Of a stretch of DNA of 6,179 nt, positions 1 through 5,520 are shown piece after piece. The stretch spans positions 1-6,179 of the forward strand of contig CANGMY010000093.1 of the NCBI GenBank assembly GCA_947455015.1. Reading direction: 5' to 3'. Source of the stretch: Microthrixaceae bacterium (lineage in GTDB: Bacteria; Actinomycetota; Acidimicrobiia; Acidimicrobiales; Acidimicrobilacustridaceae). A program made the translations under genes and the position numbers. Below the pieces are notes generated by a model. That model was not told the origin of the DNA. It made no database searches and worked only from the letters and a program-made list of their open reading frames with translations. Position 1 is the first letter of the stretch; every line of letters starts with the position of its first letter.

Positions 1-1
1 C

Positions 2-37
2 AATTCCTTCACCATCAACACGGGCGTCTCACTCTGA
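2..37 (+). CDS. possible 3' end of a gene running in from the left
   Basis: An open frame from the window edge to a TGA at 35-37 would encode a tail reading NSFTINTGVSL. Nine of its eleven sense codons end in C or G, whereas the other two plus-strand frames show no such bias, and it stops just before a hairpin terminator (58-83) that could serve both strands. Only eleven residues are visible, so no family can be named. It lies outside the left tRNA-derived repeat and would belong to whatever flanks the island there. The short stretch could be open by chance. Confidence 0.3.
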   Translation, partial: NSFTINTGVSL

Positions 38-57
38 GCTGAACTCAGCAAAACGCA

Positions 58-83
58 AAGAGCCGACCCTCGGGTCGGCTCTT
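58..83 (-). terminator. rho-independent terminator attached to the tRNA fragment
   Basis: An 11-bp perfect stem (58-68 with 73-83) closes a 4-base loop. On the minus strand it is followed by CTTTGCGTTTTG, a T-rich run. It is the duplicated copy of the terminator at 5332-5357. Here it follows only a tRNA fragment, but it could also end leftward readthrough, or rightward transcription from a gene ending near 37. Confidence 0.7.
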
Positions 84-93
84 CCCATTTCGA

Positions 94-138
94 TGGTGGC
101 GGGGACGGGATTTGAACCCGTGACCTTCGGGTTATGAG
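94..138 (-). pseudogene. tRNA-fMet 3' fragment (anticodon loop to CCA)
   Basis: The minus strand of this stretch is identical to the last 45 bases of the intact initiator tRNA at 5368-5444: anticodon loop with CAT, 3' strand of the anticodon stem, variable region, T arm, 3' acceptor strand, discriminator A and CCA. Beyond 138 the sequence no longer matches, so the acceptor 5' strand, D arm and 5' anticodon-stem strand are missing and it cannot fold as a tRNA. It is best read as the displaced 3' end of the target gene after an element inserted. Confidence 0.85.
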
Positions 139-493
139 GCCACTCGAACCGTTCTTCGCTTTCCCACAGTTAGAGACAGAACCAATTTCACACTTGGTTT
201 GAGACCATATTTGTAGCGATTCTCATCGCTCTCACGACCTCGTGTGACCAATCGGCGACTAGGCGGCTTGACCAACGTCGATCCAGCCACCACCCAGCCC
301 CGCAGACGCGCCGCCTCCAGGTCAAGGATTTCGTCACTGGAATGGACCTTCCGTTGAATCGCGGTTCTCTTCCCGACGAAGCCGCCCACATGATGACGAC
401 CTCCCCCTCCGACCCCGTTGCACCGCACTCGATGCCGCCCCCAAGAAATTCACAACCAAATTCTGGATCCTTTTGAGCCCTCTCTAAGCACAA
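139..493. other. island left arm without a recognisable gene
   Basis: About 355 bases separate the left tRNA fragment from the terminator of the solute-binding-protein gene. Overlapping open frames exist on the minus strand (to about 430 and 490), but their products, rich in Trp, Arg and Gly, resemble no family I know and have no convincing Shine-Dalgarno sequence. On the plus strand a frame is open from 174 to a TGA at 474-476, and its codons between about 300 and 440 are strongly C/G-ending; its only good ATG is at 342 (44 codons). It may be the remnant of a gene. Two short inverted repeats lie near the att end: 180-185 with 194-199, and 215-220 with 225-230. Confidence 0.5.
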
Positions 494-528
494 AAGAGGG
501 GGGTGGCCACGACAGCCACCCCCCTCTT
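494..528 (-). terminator. strong terminator of the leftward catabolic operon
   Basis: A perfect 14-bp stem (494-507 with 515-528), including a run of six G:C pairs, encloses a 7-base loop. Read on the minus strand the right arm is followed by TTTTG, giving a rho-independent terminator about 48 bases after the stop codon of the solute-binding-protein gene. On the plus strand the trailing sequence is poorer in T, so the leftward direction is favoured, although bidirectional action is possible. Confidence 0.8.
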
Positions 529-555
529 CCGTTGCAAAGACTTCCGTTGCAAAGA
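526..555. repeat. 15-bp tandem duplication next to the terminator
   Basis: The 15-mer CTTCCGTTGCAAAGA occurs twice in immediate succession (526-540 and 541-555) without mismatch. The first copy overlaps the last bases of the terminator stem; the second lies in the 3' untranslated region of the leftward operon. This looks like a recent slippage duplication. No function is evident. Confidence 0.8.
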
Positions 556-575
556 TGACTCAAAATCTGTCGGGC

Positions 576-1988
576 TTATTTCCCTGCTTGCGAAATTCGA
601 TTGGCGTCGAGTTTCCCTCGATCAACAACTGGCCCTTCGAGTTTCACCAAGTACTTCGAATCACATGCAAACTCACCGGTCTTCGCTGGCAGTACCTGCT
701 CGTACTTTGTGCCTGTCATTTTCAGAACCATTGCACAGTCGCCTGGCTTATTGGCCGCAGGATCAGTCGGAGATTGCAGCCCACCAGCTGAATAGTTCGT
801 CACTTTCGACAACGCACTGAGGACGCAGTCTCGAGTGAGATTGCTTGCGCACGACTTCGCCGCTTCAGCCCACAGGAGAAATGCGGCGGTTGCTTGGGCG
901 CCAAGGAGACTGGTGGAGCCTCCATTGGACTTCACGATTTCAAGATATTTCGCAGTGGCAGGATTTAGGTCTGCCTGTTCAAACGGCGTATAGGTCATCC
1001 GAACATAAACGTTGTCCGCGTTTCCGTTCGTGTTCCATTTTGCGAAATTCGAATCGTACATATTCGCTTCTTCGGCCCAGATCGGATTGAAGTTGAGCGC
1101 TTTCGCCGCATCAAGAACGTTCTCGAAAATCGGAGCTGGCGACCCGGAGAAATACACAACCTCTGCGCCGCAATCTTTCAGACGTTGCAAAAACGGTGTG
1201 TAGTTCGACTCCCCCATGATGTTGTAGGTCTGATCACAATCAAGGAACGTCCATCCGGCCTTCGTGTATGCGATTTTCGCTTTCTCGGCAGAATCAATAG
1301 TGGCGGCAAAGTTTCCTTGGAGCACTGCCGCCTTCTTCACCTGCGTGGGGAACTTTTCCGCAAGAAGAAAAGCGTTTGCAGCGTTGTAGTAATCGGCCGG
1401 ATTCGGCGATGGCTGATACATCAAAGGACCGTTCGCGAATTGCGGCGACACCGAATAGGTCGGGACTGCAGGAAGACCACAGGCGATTCGGGTTTGCTCC
1501 TGAGCCGAATCGAGTGACCAACCCTCACCGACAAGCATGAAGTCCTTTGCGCACGCATCGGTCATGGCGTTATTCACATTCATGATCGCTGCGTCGTGGT
1601 AGTTCCCAACCACCTGACGACCATTGATTCCGCCTTGGTCGTTACACCATTTCATCATGGCCTTGATGGCGTCTGACATTTCTTTATTGAGTCCGGGCGA
1701 TGCTGGGTACCCCGCGTCATCGCCGTAGCCAATTGTGATGCTCGTGTCAGTGACGCCCTGCGCCGTCGCACCCTTTGCGTCGCCCTTGCCACACGGCGAT
1801 GTCATCGTGCCGAAATCGGTCGATGATGTTGGCTTGGCGGTCGTCGATGACCCACTACCGGCGTCGGACCGCCCACCCCCACACGCCCCGGCAGCCAACG
1901 CGATGGTTACACCGATCGCGACGAGAGCAACCGTGCTACGCCTTCTCCTGCGCTGAACTGTCATGGATTGAGTACTTCCCATTGTCAT
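576..1988 (-). CDS. ABC transporter substrate-binding lipoprotein, branched-chain amino acid type
   Basis: The 470-residue product starts with a typical lipoprotein export signal: five consecutive Arg (residues 13-17), a hydrophobic core (about 19-35) and LAAGAC with the likely lipidated Cys36, followed by a Gly/Ser/Thr-rich linker. The mature part resembles periplasmic-binding-protein type 1 receptors of the Leu/Ile/Val/amide class (Peripla_BP_6); WCNDQGGINGR at 114-124 is a family hallmark. It should capture a small solute outside the membrane for an ABC importer, but no permease or ATPase gene lies nearby. The exported part has ten further Cys, an even number that would allow disulfides. 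A GGGGGA Shine-Dalgarno lies 3 bases before the ATG at 1988 and 9 before an in-frame ATG at 1982, so the latter may be the true start. It lies 74 bases after the SDR gene and is probably in the same operon. The ligand cannot be read from the sequence; the context suggests the compound the adjacent enzymes process. Confidence 0.9.
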   Translation of the reverse strand: MTMGSTQSMTVQRRRRRSTVALVAIGVTIALAAGACGGGRSDAGSGSSTTAKPTSSTDFGTMTSPCGKGDAKGATAQGVTDTSITIGYGDDAGYPASPGLNKEMSDAIKAMMKWCNDQGGINGRQVVGNYHDAAIMNVNNAMTDACAKDFMLVGEGWSLDSAQEQTRIACGLPAVPTYSVSPQFANGPLMYQPSPNPADYYNAANAFLLAEKFPTQVKKAAVLQGNFAATIDSAEKAKIAYTKAGWTFLDCDQTYNIMGESNYTPFLQRLKDCGAEVVYFSGSPAPIFENVLDAAKALNFNPIWAEEANMYDSNFAKWNTNGNADNVYVRMTYTPFEQADLNPATAKYLEIVKSNGGSTSLLGAQATAAFLLWAEAAKSCASNLTRDCVLSALSKVTNYSAGGLQSPTDPAANKPGDCAMVLKMTGTKYEQVLPAKTGEFACDSKYLVKLEGPVVDRGKLDANRISQAGK

Positions 1989-2013
1989 GCTTCCCCCAAT
2001 GCTTTGGAATCCA

Positions 2014-2029
2014 CGTCGATTCGTCGACG
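2014..2029 (-). other. small hairpin between the SDR and binding-protein genes
   Basis: A perfect 6-bp inverted repeat (2014-2019 with 2024-2029) has a 4-base loop. In the leftward transcript no T run follows, so it is not a standard terminator. It could stabilise the downstream message or be incidental; the 74-base gap shows no clear promoter, which favours cotranscription of both genes. Confidence 0.3.
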
Positions 2030-2062
2030 CTTGTGTTTGTCATTGCATCAATGTGAGCCGAA

Positions 2063-2836
2063 TTACTTCTGCATCCCGCCCGATACTGAGATTTCATCTC
2101 CGGTGACATAGGACGATGCATCGCTTGCGAGATAAAGAACTGGACCGACAATTTCCTCGGCATCGGCCACCCGCTTCATGAGTGTCCCGTTCGCAATCAT
2201 GTCGATGAATCCTTCACGAACTCGCTCGGCACCTGCGACCATCTCGGTCATAAAGGGTCCGGGGCACAGCGCATTGACCCGGATCTTCCAAGGTGCCCAC
2301 TCCTGGGCCATCGACTTGGTGAGGTTGATGAGCCCCGCCTTCGATGAACCGTACGCGCAAACGTTCGGGCCGCCTGAATAGGCAGCCATCGTCACGATGT
2401 TGATGATTGATCCTCCACCGTTGTCACGCATCACCGGAGCGACCTGCTGCGCCATTCGCAGAGGACCTTCGAGGTTGACGTTGAACATCTTGCGCCAGTA
2501 CTCGATCGTCATTTCAGACACGGTCGTCGGTGCGGGATTAATTCCCGCGTTGTTGACGAGTACGTCGATGGTTCCGAAACGATCCACGACAGAGTTGACG
2601 AAATCTGGGATTCCGTCCCAATCCCCAACATGACACGCCAATCCCAGCGTCTCGGCTCCGGTCGACGATGCAACTTCCGCAGCTACCTGATCGCAGAGTT
2701 CCTGTTTACGCGAACTCACAACGACCTTCGCTCCTGATTCGGCAAGACCTTGCACCATGGCTCGACCAATTCCTTTGGTCGAGCCGGTCACGATCGCGAC
2801 TTTGCCGGTGAGATCAAAGAGTTGCGGTGCGCTCAT
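2063..2836 (-). CDS. SDR-family NAD(P)-dependent oxidoreductase
   Basis: The 257-residue length and motif order are those of classical short-chain dehydrogenases/reductases: cofactor-binding TGSTKGIG at 17-24, NNAG at 95-98, FNVN at 118-121, the YxxxK pair Tyr162/Lys166, and the PGP segment after the active site. These cytosolic enzymes interconvert alcohols and ketones, or reduce 3-oxoacyl thioesters, using NAD(P). SSRK at 41-44 lacks the Asp expected at the end of beta-strand 2 in strongly NAD-specific members and has Arg43, so NADP use is plausible. The position 13 residues before the catalytic Tyr, normally Ser, is Thr149. The ATG overlaps the stop of the upstream SnoaL-like gene by 4 bp (ATGA), so translation is probably coupled; an AAGGAAAGG stretch lies upstream. 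The neighbours suggest a role in degrading a hydroxylated or ring-type compound. The substrate is unknown. Confidence 0.93.
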   Translation of the reverse strand: MSAPQLFDLTGKVAIVTGSTKGIGRAMVQGLAESGAKVVVSSRKQELCDQVAAEVASSTGAETLGLACHVGDWDGIPDFVNSVVDRFGTIDVLVNNAGINPAPTTVSEMTIEYWRKMFNVNLEGPLRMAQQVAPVMRDNGGGSIINIVTMAAYSGGPNVCAYGSSKAGLINLTKSMAQEWAPWKIRVNALCPGPFMTEMVAGAERVREGFIDMIANGTLMKRVADAEEIVGPVLYLASDASSYVTGDEISVSGGMQK

Positions 2837-3294
2837 TTGCTGTACGCCTTTCCTTCTCCGAGAACGGTTGAATCTGCAGTATCGAGAATCACGGTGAGTT
2901 CCGAAATACGCAATGCACCGTTCTCATCTCGAACGGTTCCTTCGACAATTGCGGTTGAAAGTTGAGATGGTGAGCCATTCACGATCTGCGAAACGCGGAT
3001 GTACGACCGAAAGTCAGCCTCTGAGTCCCGTTGAGCGCTGATGTGGATGTTTTCGCCTCCATGCCGCAATGGCGATGGACTTCCCTGTCTGTGTTGGGTC
3101 TGCCAAGCAAGAACGGCGTCTTTGCCACTGACATCGGCATTGACAAATTCCTCGTAGTCGGTCTTTCCCGTATCGGTGCGACAAACGAAGTGAGCATCGT
3201 CAGCAAACATCGACGGCCATTCGTCATAGATGGCGTTGTCGTAGGCAAACCACCAGTGCGAAAGAAGTTGCTGGACATCAGCGTTCTCGATCAT
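2833..3294 (-). CDS. NTF2/SnoaL-like small protein
   Basis: The 153-residue product has the size and look of the NTF2-like/SnoaL superfamily, a cone-shaped alpha+beta barrel. An N-terminal helix ends in HWWFAYDN (13-20), the W/F-ADDAHF region (26-36) follows, a conserved-type RHGGENIHI lies at 78-85, and the last beta strands carry SYIRVSQI and TAIVEGTV. Members act as small isomerases, hydrolases, cyclases or dioxygenase beta-subunit-like partners, with His or Asp in the cavity, so fold is clearer than reaction. The ATG at 3294 was chosen because GAGGGGG lies 8 or so bases before it and the family similarity begins there; an open frame reaching to 3393 adds only an unrelated stretch in the promoter region. 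It is the first gene of the leftward operon and its stop overlaps the SDR start. It may shape or hydrate the intermediate handled by the SDR (inference). Confidence 0.8.
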   Translation of the reverse strand: MIENADVQQLLSHWWFAYDNAIYDEWPSMFADDAHFVCRTDTGKTDYEEFVNADVSGKDAVLAWQTQHRQGSPSPLRHGGENIHISAQRDSEADFRSYIRVSQIVNGSPSQLSTAIVEGTVRDENGALRISELTVILDTADSTVLGEGKAYSK

Positions 3295-3336
3295 TTCGTT
3301 TCCCCCTCTTGAGTGGCAGCACAAGGACCACAGCAG

Positions 3337-3363
3337 ATGACAAAAAGATAGCAGCGTTATATT
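3337..3363 (+). promoter_or_regulatory. weak candidate promoter for the rightward operon
   Basis: ATGACA (3337-3342) and TATATT (3358-3363) are 15 bases apart, a shorter spacer than usual. The -10 element overlaps the -10 of the leftward candidate, so the two divergent transcripts would compete for polymerase or share a single repressor site. It is the most promoter-like arrangement upstream of 3408, but the match is modest. Confidence 0.22.
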
Positions 3364-3385
3364 CTTCGGGTAGTCTGATTGACAG
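3356..3385 (-). promoter_or_regulatory. candidate promoter of the leftward operon
   Basis: Read on the minus strand, CTGTCA (3380-3385) and TATAAC (3356-3361) are separated by 18 bases, a fair match to a sigma-70-type promoter. It would start transcription near 3349, about 55 bases before the SnoaL-like ATG. Because the region lies between divergent operons and a TetR gene is downstream, an operator is likely here; the best palindrome seen is only TCTG-N5-CAGA at 3374-3386, overlapping the -35 element. Confidence 0.35.
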
Positions 3386-3407
3386 AGTCGCATGATGAGG
3401 GGAAACC

Positions 3408-4463
3408 ATGACCGTGACCGATGACGTCATCGCCAATGCATTACGTCCAGTTGCGCCGCCGAAGGTCATTGAAGACGTCTACTCCGAGGACCAATATGAA
3501 CGGATCCTCGACCTGGTCAAGTCCAATGGGCCGTGGCCGACGATCACCGCCCACCATTTCGACACGGTCGAGGAACTCATCGCCACCTCATCTGGCCCTA
3601 TGCCAGAAGGGCAAAAAATCGACCTCACGCTTGACGACATCGCCACTGGCCACTTCCGCGGCTACTTCGGAAAAGGGTCGACGTGCTACTACCCCGAGAT
3701 CGAAGACTGCTTCTACAACGAGAAGTTCCTCGATCTGGTGCGTGACTACTGGGGTGCGGCCTGCGCAAAACCGACACACATGCTCTTCAATTTCTGTGGA
3801 GCTCACCACAGTGGATTGAATGCTCATCTCGATGCCGTGCAATTTCGCGGAATCCGAATCGAAAACTCGCCGGTGTGGCTCGCAAATATCATGGGTAAGT
3901 CGGGGCTCTTCACCGAGTACATGGTGAAAATGGCACAGGTAATTGCTTGGTGGTACCGAGGCGACAACGGGACGTTCACCTACTGGCCTGACGGTCCGCA
4001 CGGTCAGCCACAAGTCCTCCAGCACCCCCTGTGGGATAAGGGCGTTGTCGTTCAAAACGAGGTCATGTTTCACCGAGGCGATCCGGTCGGTCGTCCCGAG
4101 GACCGCGATATTCCCGGGTTGAAGCACCGCTCGCTCCTTGAGTACCGAAATCCGTCAGACGATTGGGCGATCACCACCGACGGCGAGGTCATCCGCACTT
4201 ACAAGCCCGAGGAAATGCGCCTCCTCGTCCACTGGAGTGCAGAGGTCTTCTCTGATCGAGAGGAACTGGAGAAGTCTCTGGATAACTCCGATGACCTCAC
4301 CACTGATGTCGTGTTCGATCGTCTTCTCGCTGATATGCGAGCACGCGGAGTTTCGGTTGCCGAACCGAGTGACCCGTTGCATGACAGCGAGTTCATCCGC
4401 TCACTGATCGCCACATACACGGTTGCTCCGACTACCGATTGGCTCACAAGCCCGATGGGCTAA
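3408..4463 (+). CDS. putative Fe(II)/2-oxoglutarate-type oxygenase (phytanoyl-CoA dioxygenase-like)
   Basis: This 351-residue protein is not one I recognise by name. It contains HLD at 140-142 (an HxD iron-ligand pattern), then MFHRGDP with His222 as the likely distal ligand and Arg233 eleven residues later, the spacing at which PhyH-type enzymes bind 2-oxoglutarate. The VWLANIM strand (156-162) and YWPDGPHGQP (192-201) occupy the positions of the core strand and the 'PGSH' loop of that family. Such cytosolic enzymes hydroxylate or oxidatively cleave organic substrates, releasing CO2 and succinate. Its C-terminal 90 residues are acidic and helical-looking and have no assigned role. The start is supported by GAGGGG 5 bases before the ATG. 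It diverges from the SnoaL-SDR-binding-protein operon and is followed 80 bases later by a TetR gene. The assignment rests on a few motif residues; another beta-barrel oxygenase or a noncatalytic relative remains possible. Confidence 0.6.
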   Translation: MTVTDDVIANALRPVAPPKVIEDVYSEDQYERILDLVKSNGPWPTITAHHFDTVEELIATSSGPMPEGQKIDLTLDDIATGHFRGYFGKGSTCYYPEIEDCFYNEKFLDLVRDYWGAACAKPTHMLFNFCGAHHSGLNAHLDAVQFRGIRIENSPVWLANIMGKSGLFTEYMVKMAQVIAWWYRGDNGTFTYWPDGPHGQPQVLQHPLWDKGVVVQNEVMFHRGDPVGRPEDRDIPGLKHRSLLEYRNPSDDWAITTDGEVIRTYKPEEMRLLVHWSAEVFSDREELEKSLDNSDDLTTDVVFDRLLADMRARGVSVAEPSDPLHDSEFIRSLIATYTVAPTTDWLTSPMG

Positions 4464-4543
4464 ATCGAAGACGTCACTTTGCCGTTCGAATCAACGGGAA
4501 ACGTCACTCGCATGGCGCGCACTTGCACAAGAATGACGAACCT

Positions 4544-5194
4544 ATGGCCATAGGACGATCTGCCGGAAAAGACCAGAAGAAGTCTCCTCGGTCGGTGCCG
4601 ACTCGAACGACACCAAAAGCTCTCGCGACACGAGAAGCGCTGATCTCACTTGCGGCGGAAATGTTTGCGAAGCGGGGCTATCTCCAGACCTCCATCCGCG
4701 ACATCGCTCGTGAAGCATCGATGACGACTGGAGCGATCTACGGACATTTCCGCAATAAGGCCGAACTACTCACCGAAGCAATCAGTTCTCGAACGGAATC
4801 AGACCTTGAGAGCATTCCCGAAACGCAAGTTGGGCCGCCACAGCATGTTTCGGTTCTTTATGAAGCCGCGCTTCGCTACCGAGAACGACGCGAGCTTCGC
4901 TCGTTGATCCTCCAAGGTGCTGCGGCTGCAGTGACCGACGATGAAACTCGCGATCGCCTACGTGACGAGCAACTTGCTCATCTCCAACGTTGGATCGACG
5001 GCTATGAGGCAAACCGCATACAGCTCGGCATCGACGATGCGGTCAATATTCGTGATGCCGTTCTGTTCAGTTGGGCGGCCGAGGTGGGCCTCGGTGTTCT
5101 TGAATCGCTCGGCATTGAGCCCAAGTCGAAGAAAACCTGGGCCGACCTCTATTCCCGATTTGGGCGTTCGCTTGCACTTCCGGCAGAGGAGTGA
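4544..5194 (+). CDS. TetR/AcrR-family transcriptional regulator
   Basis: The 216-residue product has an N-terminal TetR DNA-binding domain: after a basic tail, helix 1 with LAAEMFAKRGYLQTS (36-50), then the helix-turn-helix IRDIAREASMTTGAIYGHFRNKAELL (51-76; IYGHF is the recognition-helix signature). The rest is the helical ligand-binding and dimerisation domain typical of TetR proteins. Such dimers usually repress divergent neighbours and release DNA on binding a small effector, often the pathway substrate. The ATG at 4544 is chosen because it gives normal family length; a TTG at 4439 would overlap the preceding gene and add a His/Arg-rich stretch unlike TetR proteins. The Shine-Dalgarno is weak. 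It probably shares the oxygenase-gene transcript and controls the 3295-3407 region (inference). Confidence 0.9.
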   Translation: MAIGRSAGKDQKKSPRSVPTRTTPKALATREALISLAAEMFAKRGYLQTSIRDIAREASMTTGAIYGHFRNKAELLTEAISSRTESDLESIPETQVGPPQHVSVLYEAALRYRERRELRSLILQGAAAAVTDDETRDRLRDEQLAHLQRWIDGYEANRIQLGIDDAVNIRDAVLFSWAAEVGLGVLESLGIEPKSKKTWADLYSRFGRSLALPAEE

Positions 5195-5215
5195 CTCGCA
5201 GGTCAGAAATTGTCG

Positions 5216-5249
5216 GAAAACGCACAACGGCCACCCGAAGGCGACCGTT
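5216..5249 (-). terminator. terminator with UUCG tetraloop, reading leftward
   Basis: In minus-strand RNA a 10-bp stem (5226-5235 with 5240-5249) closes on the very stable CUUCGG loop, and GTGCGTTTTCC follows. Two of the pairs are G:U, which work only in the minus-strand transcript; on the plus strand they would be C:A mismatches, fixing the direction. It stands after a decayed tRNA-like 3' end and ends in GCGTTTT, as does the terminator of the intact tRNA gene. It would also block leftward readthrough from the tRNA into the TetR gene. Confidence 0.7.
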
Positions 5250-5253
5250 CTGT

Positions 5254-5272
5254 GATGGTGGCGGGGACGGGA
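5254..5272 (-). pseudogene. degenerate tRNA 3' end (old att remnant?)
   Basis: These 19 bases are identical to 5366-5384, the CCA, 3' acceptor strand and beginning of the T arm of the intact tRNA-fMet, exactly 112 bases away. Upstream on the minus strand the similarity decays: the T loop is shortened and only short blocks such as ACCTTCGG remain. No tRNA can fold from it. With the terminator at 5216-5249 it repeats the order 'tRNA end, hairpin, GCGTTTT'. It could be the scar of an earlier integration or an imperfect duplication. Confidence 0.55.
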
Positions 5273-5322
5273 ACCGTCGACCACCTTCGGTGCTCTCCTC
5301 CCGAATCCGGGTGCGCGTTCTT

Positions 5323-5444
<122 letters not shown>

Positions 5445-5455
5445 GCGTGCACTAG

Positions 5456-5485
5456 AGGGTACCGGGGTGCACTGTGAAGTGCCAA
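5456..5485 (-). promoter_or_regulatory. promoter of tRNA-fMet
   Basis: On the minus strand TTGGCA (5480-5485) and TACCCT (5456-5461) are 18 bases apart, a good housekeeping-sigma promoter of the actinobacterial type, placing the transcript start within a few bases of the tRNA 5' end at 5444. The promoter and the 5' half of the tRNA lie outside the repeat, so they are chromosomal, and expression would not depend on the island. Confidence 0.6.
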
Positions 5486-5520
5486 CTCGCGTGAATGAAC
5501 GCCACATGATCACGCACCGG

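Larger units (their letters stand above)
49..138 (-). repeat. attachment-site-like direct repeat, left copy (distal att)
   Basis: These 90 bases match 5323-5412 in the same orientation with a constant offset of 5274 and no gaps. Only three positions differ, all within the 4-base loop of the terminator hairpin (CTCG here, AGCA in the other copy). On the minus strand the repeat starts at the first base of the tRNA anticodon loop and runs through the T arm, acceptor 3' strand, CCA and terminator. Identity stops abruptly at 138/139. This is what tyrosine-recombinase integration into a tRNA gene leaves at the far end of the element. That an integrase made it is inferred; the duplication itself is directly visible. 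Confidence 0.75.

Noticed and set aside
503..820. Plus-strand frame over the end of the binding-protein gene
   Set aside because: It lies antisense to a clear lipoprotein gene, begins inside the terminator hairpin and has no family resemblance.
3379..3384. Perfect TTGACA on the plus strand as a -35 element for the oxygenase gene
   Set aside because: A -10 at the usual distance would fall at 3402-3407, on the ribosome binding site, where the bases (GAAACC) do not resemble one.
3295..3393. N-terminal extension of the SnoaL-like protein (open frame starting at 3393)
   Set aside because: The extra 33 residues cover the divergent promoter region, resemble nothing in the family, and the ATG at 3294 has a strong GAGGGGG Shine-Dalgarno.
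4439..4543. TTG start at 4439 for the TetR gene
   Set aside because: It would overlap the oxygenase-like gene and add a His/Arg-rich stretch not found in TetR proteins; the ATG at 4544 gives normal length.
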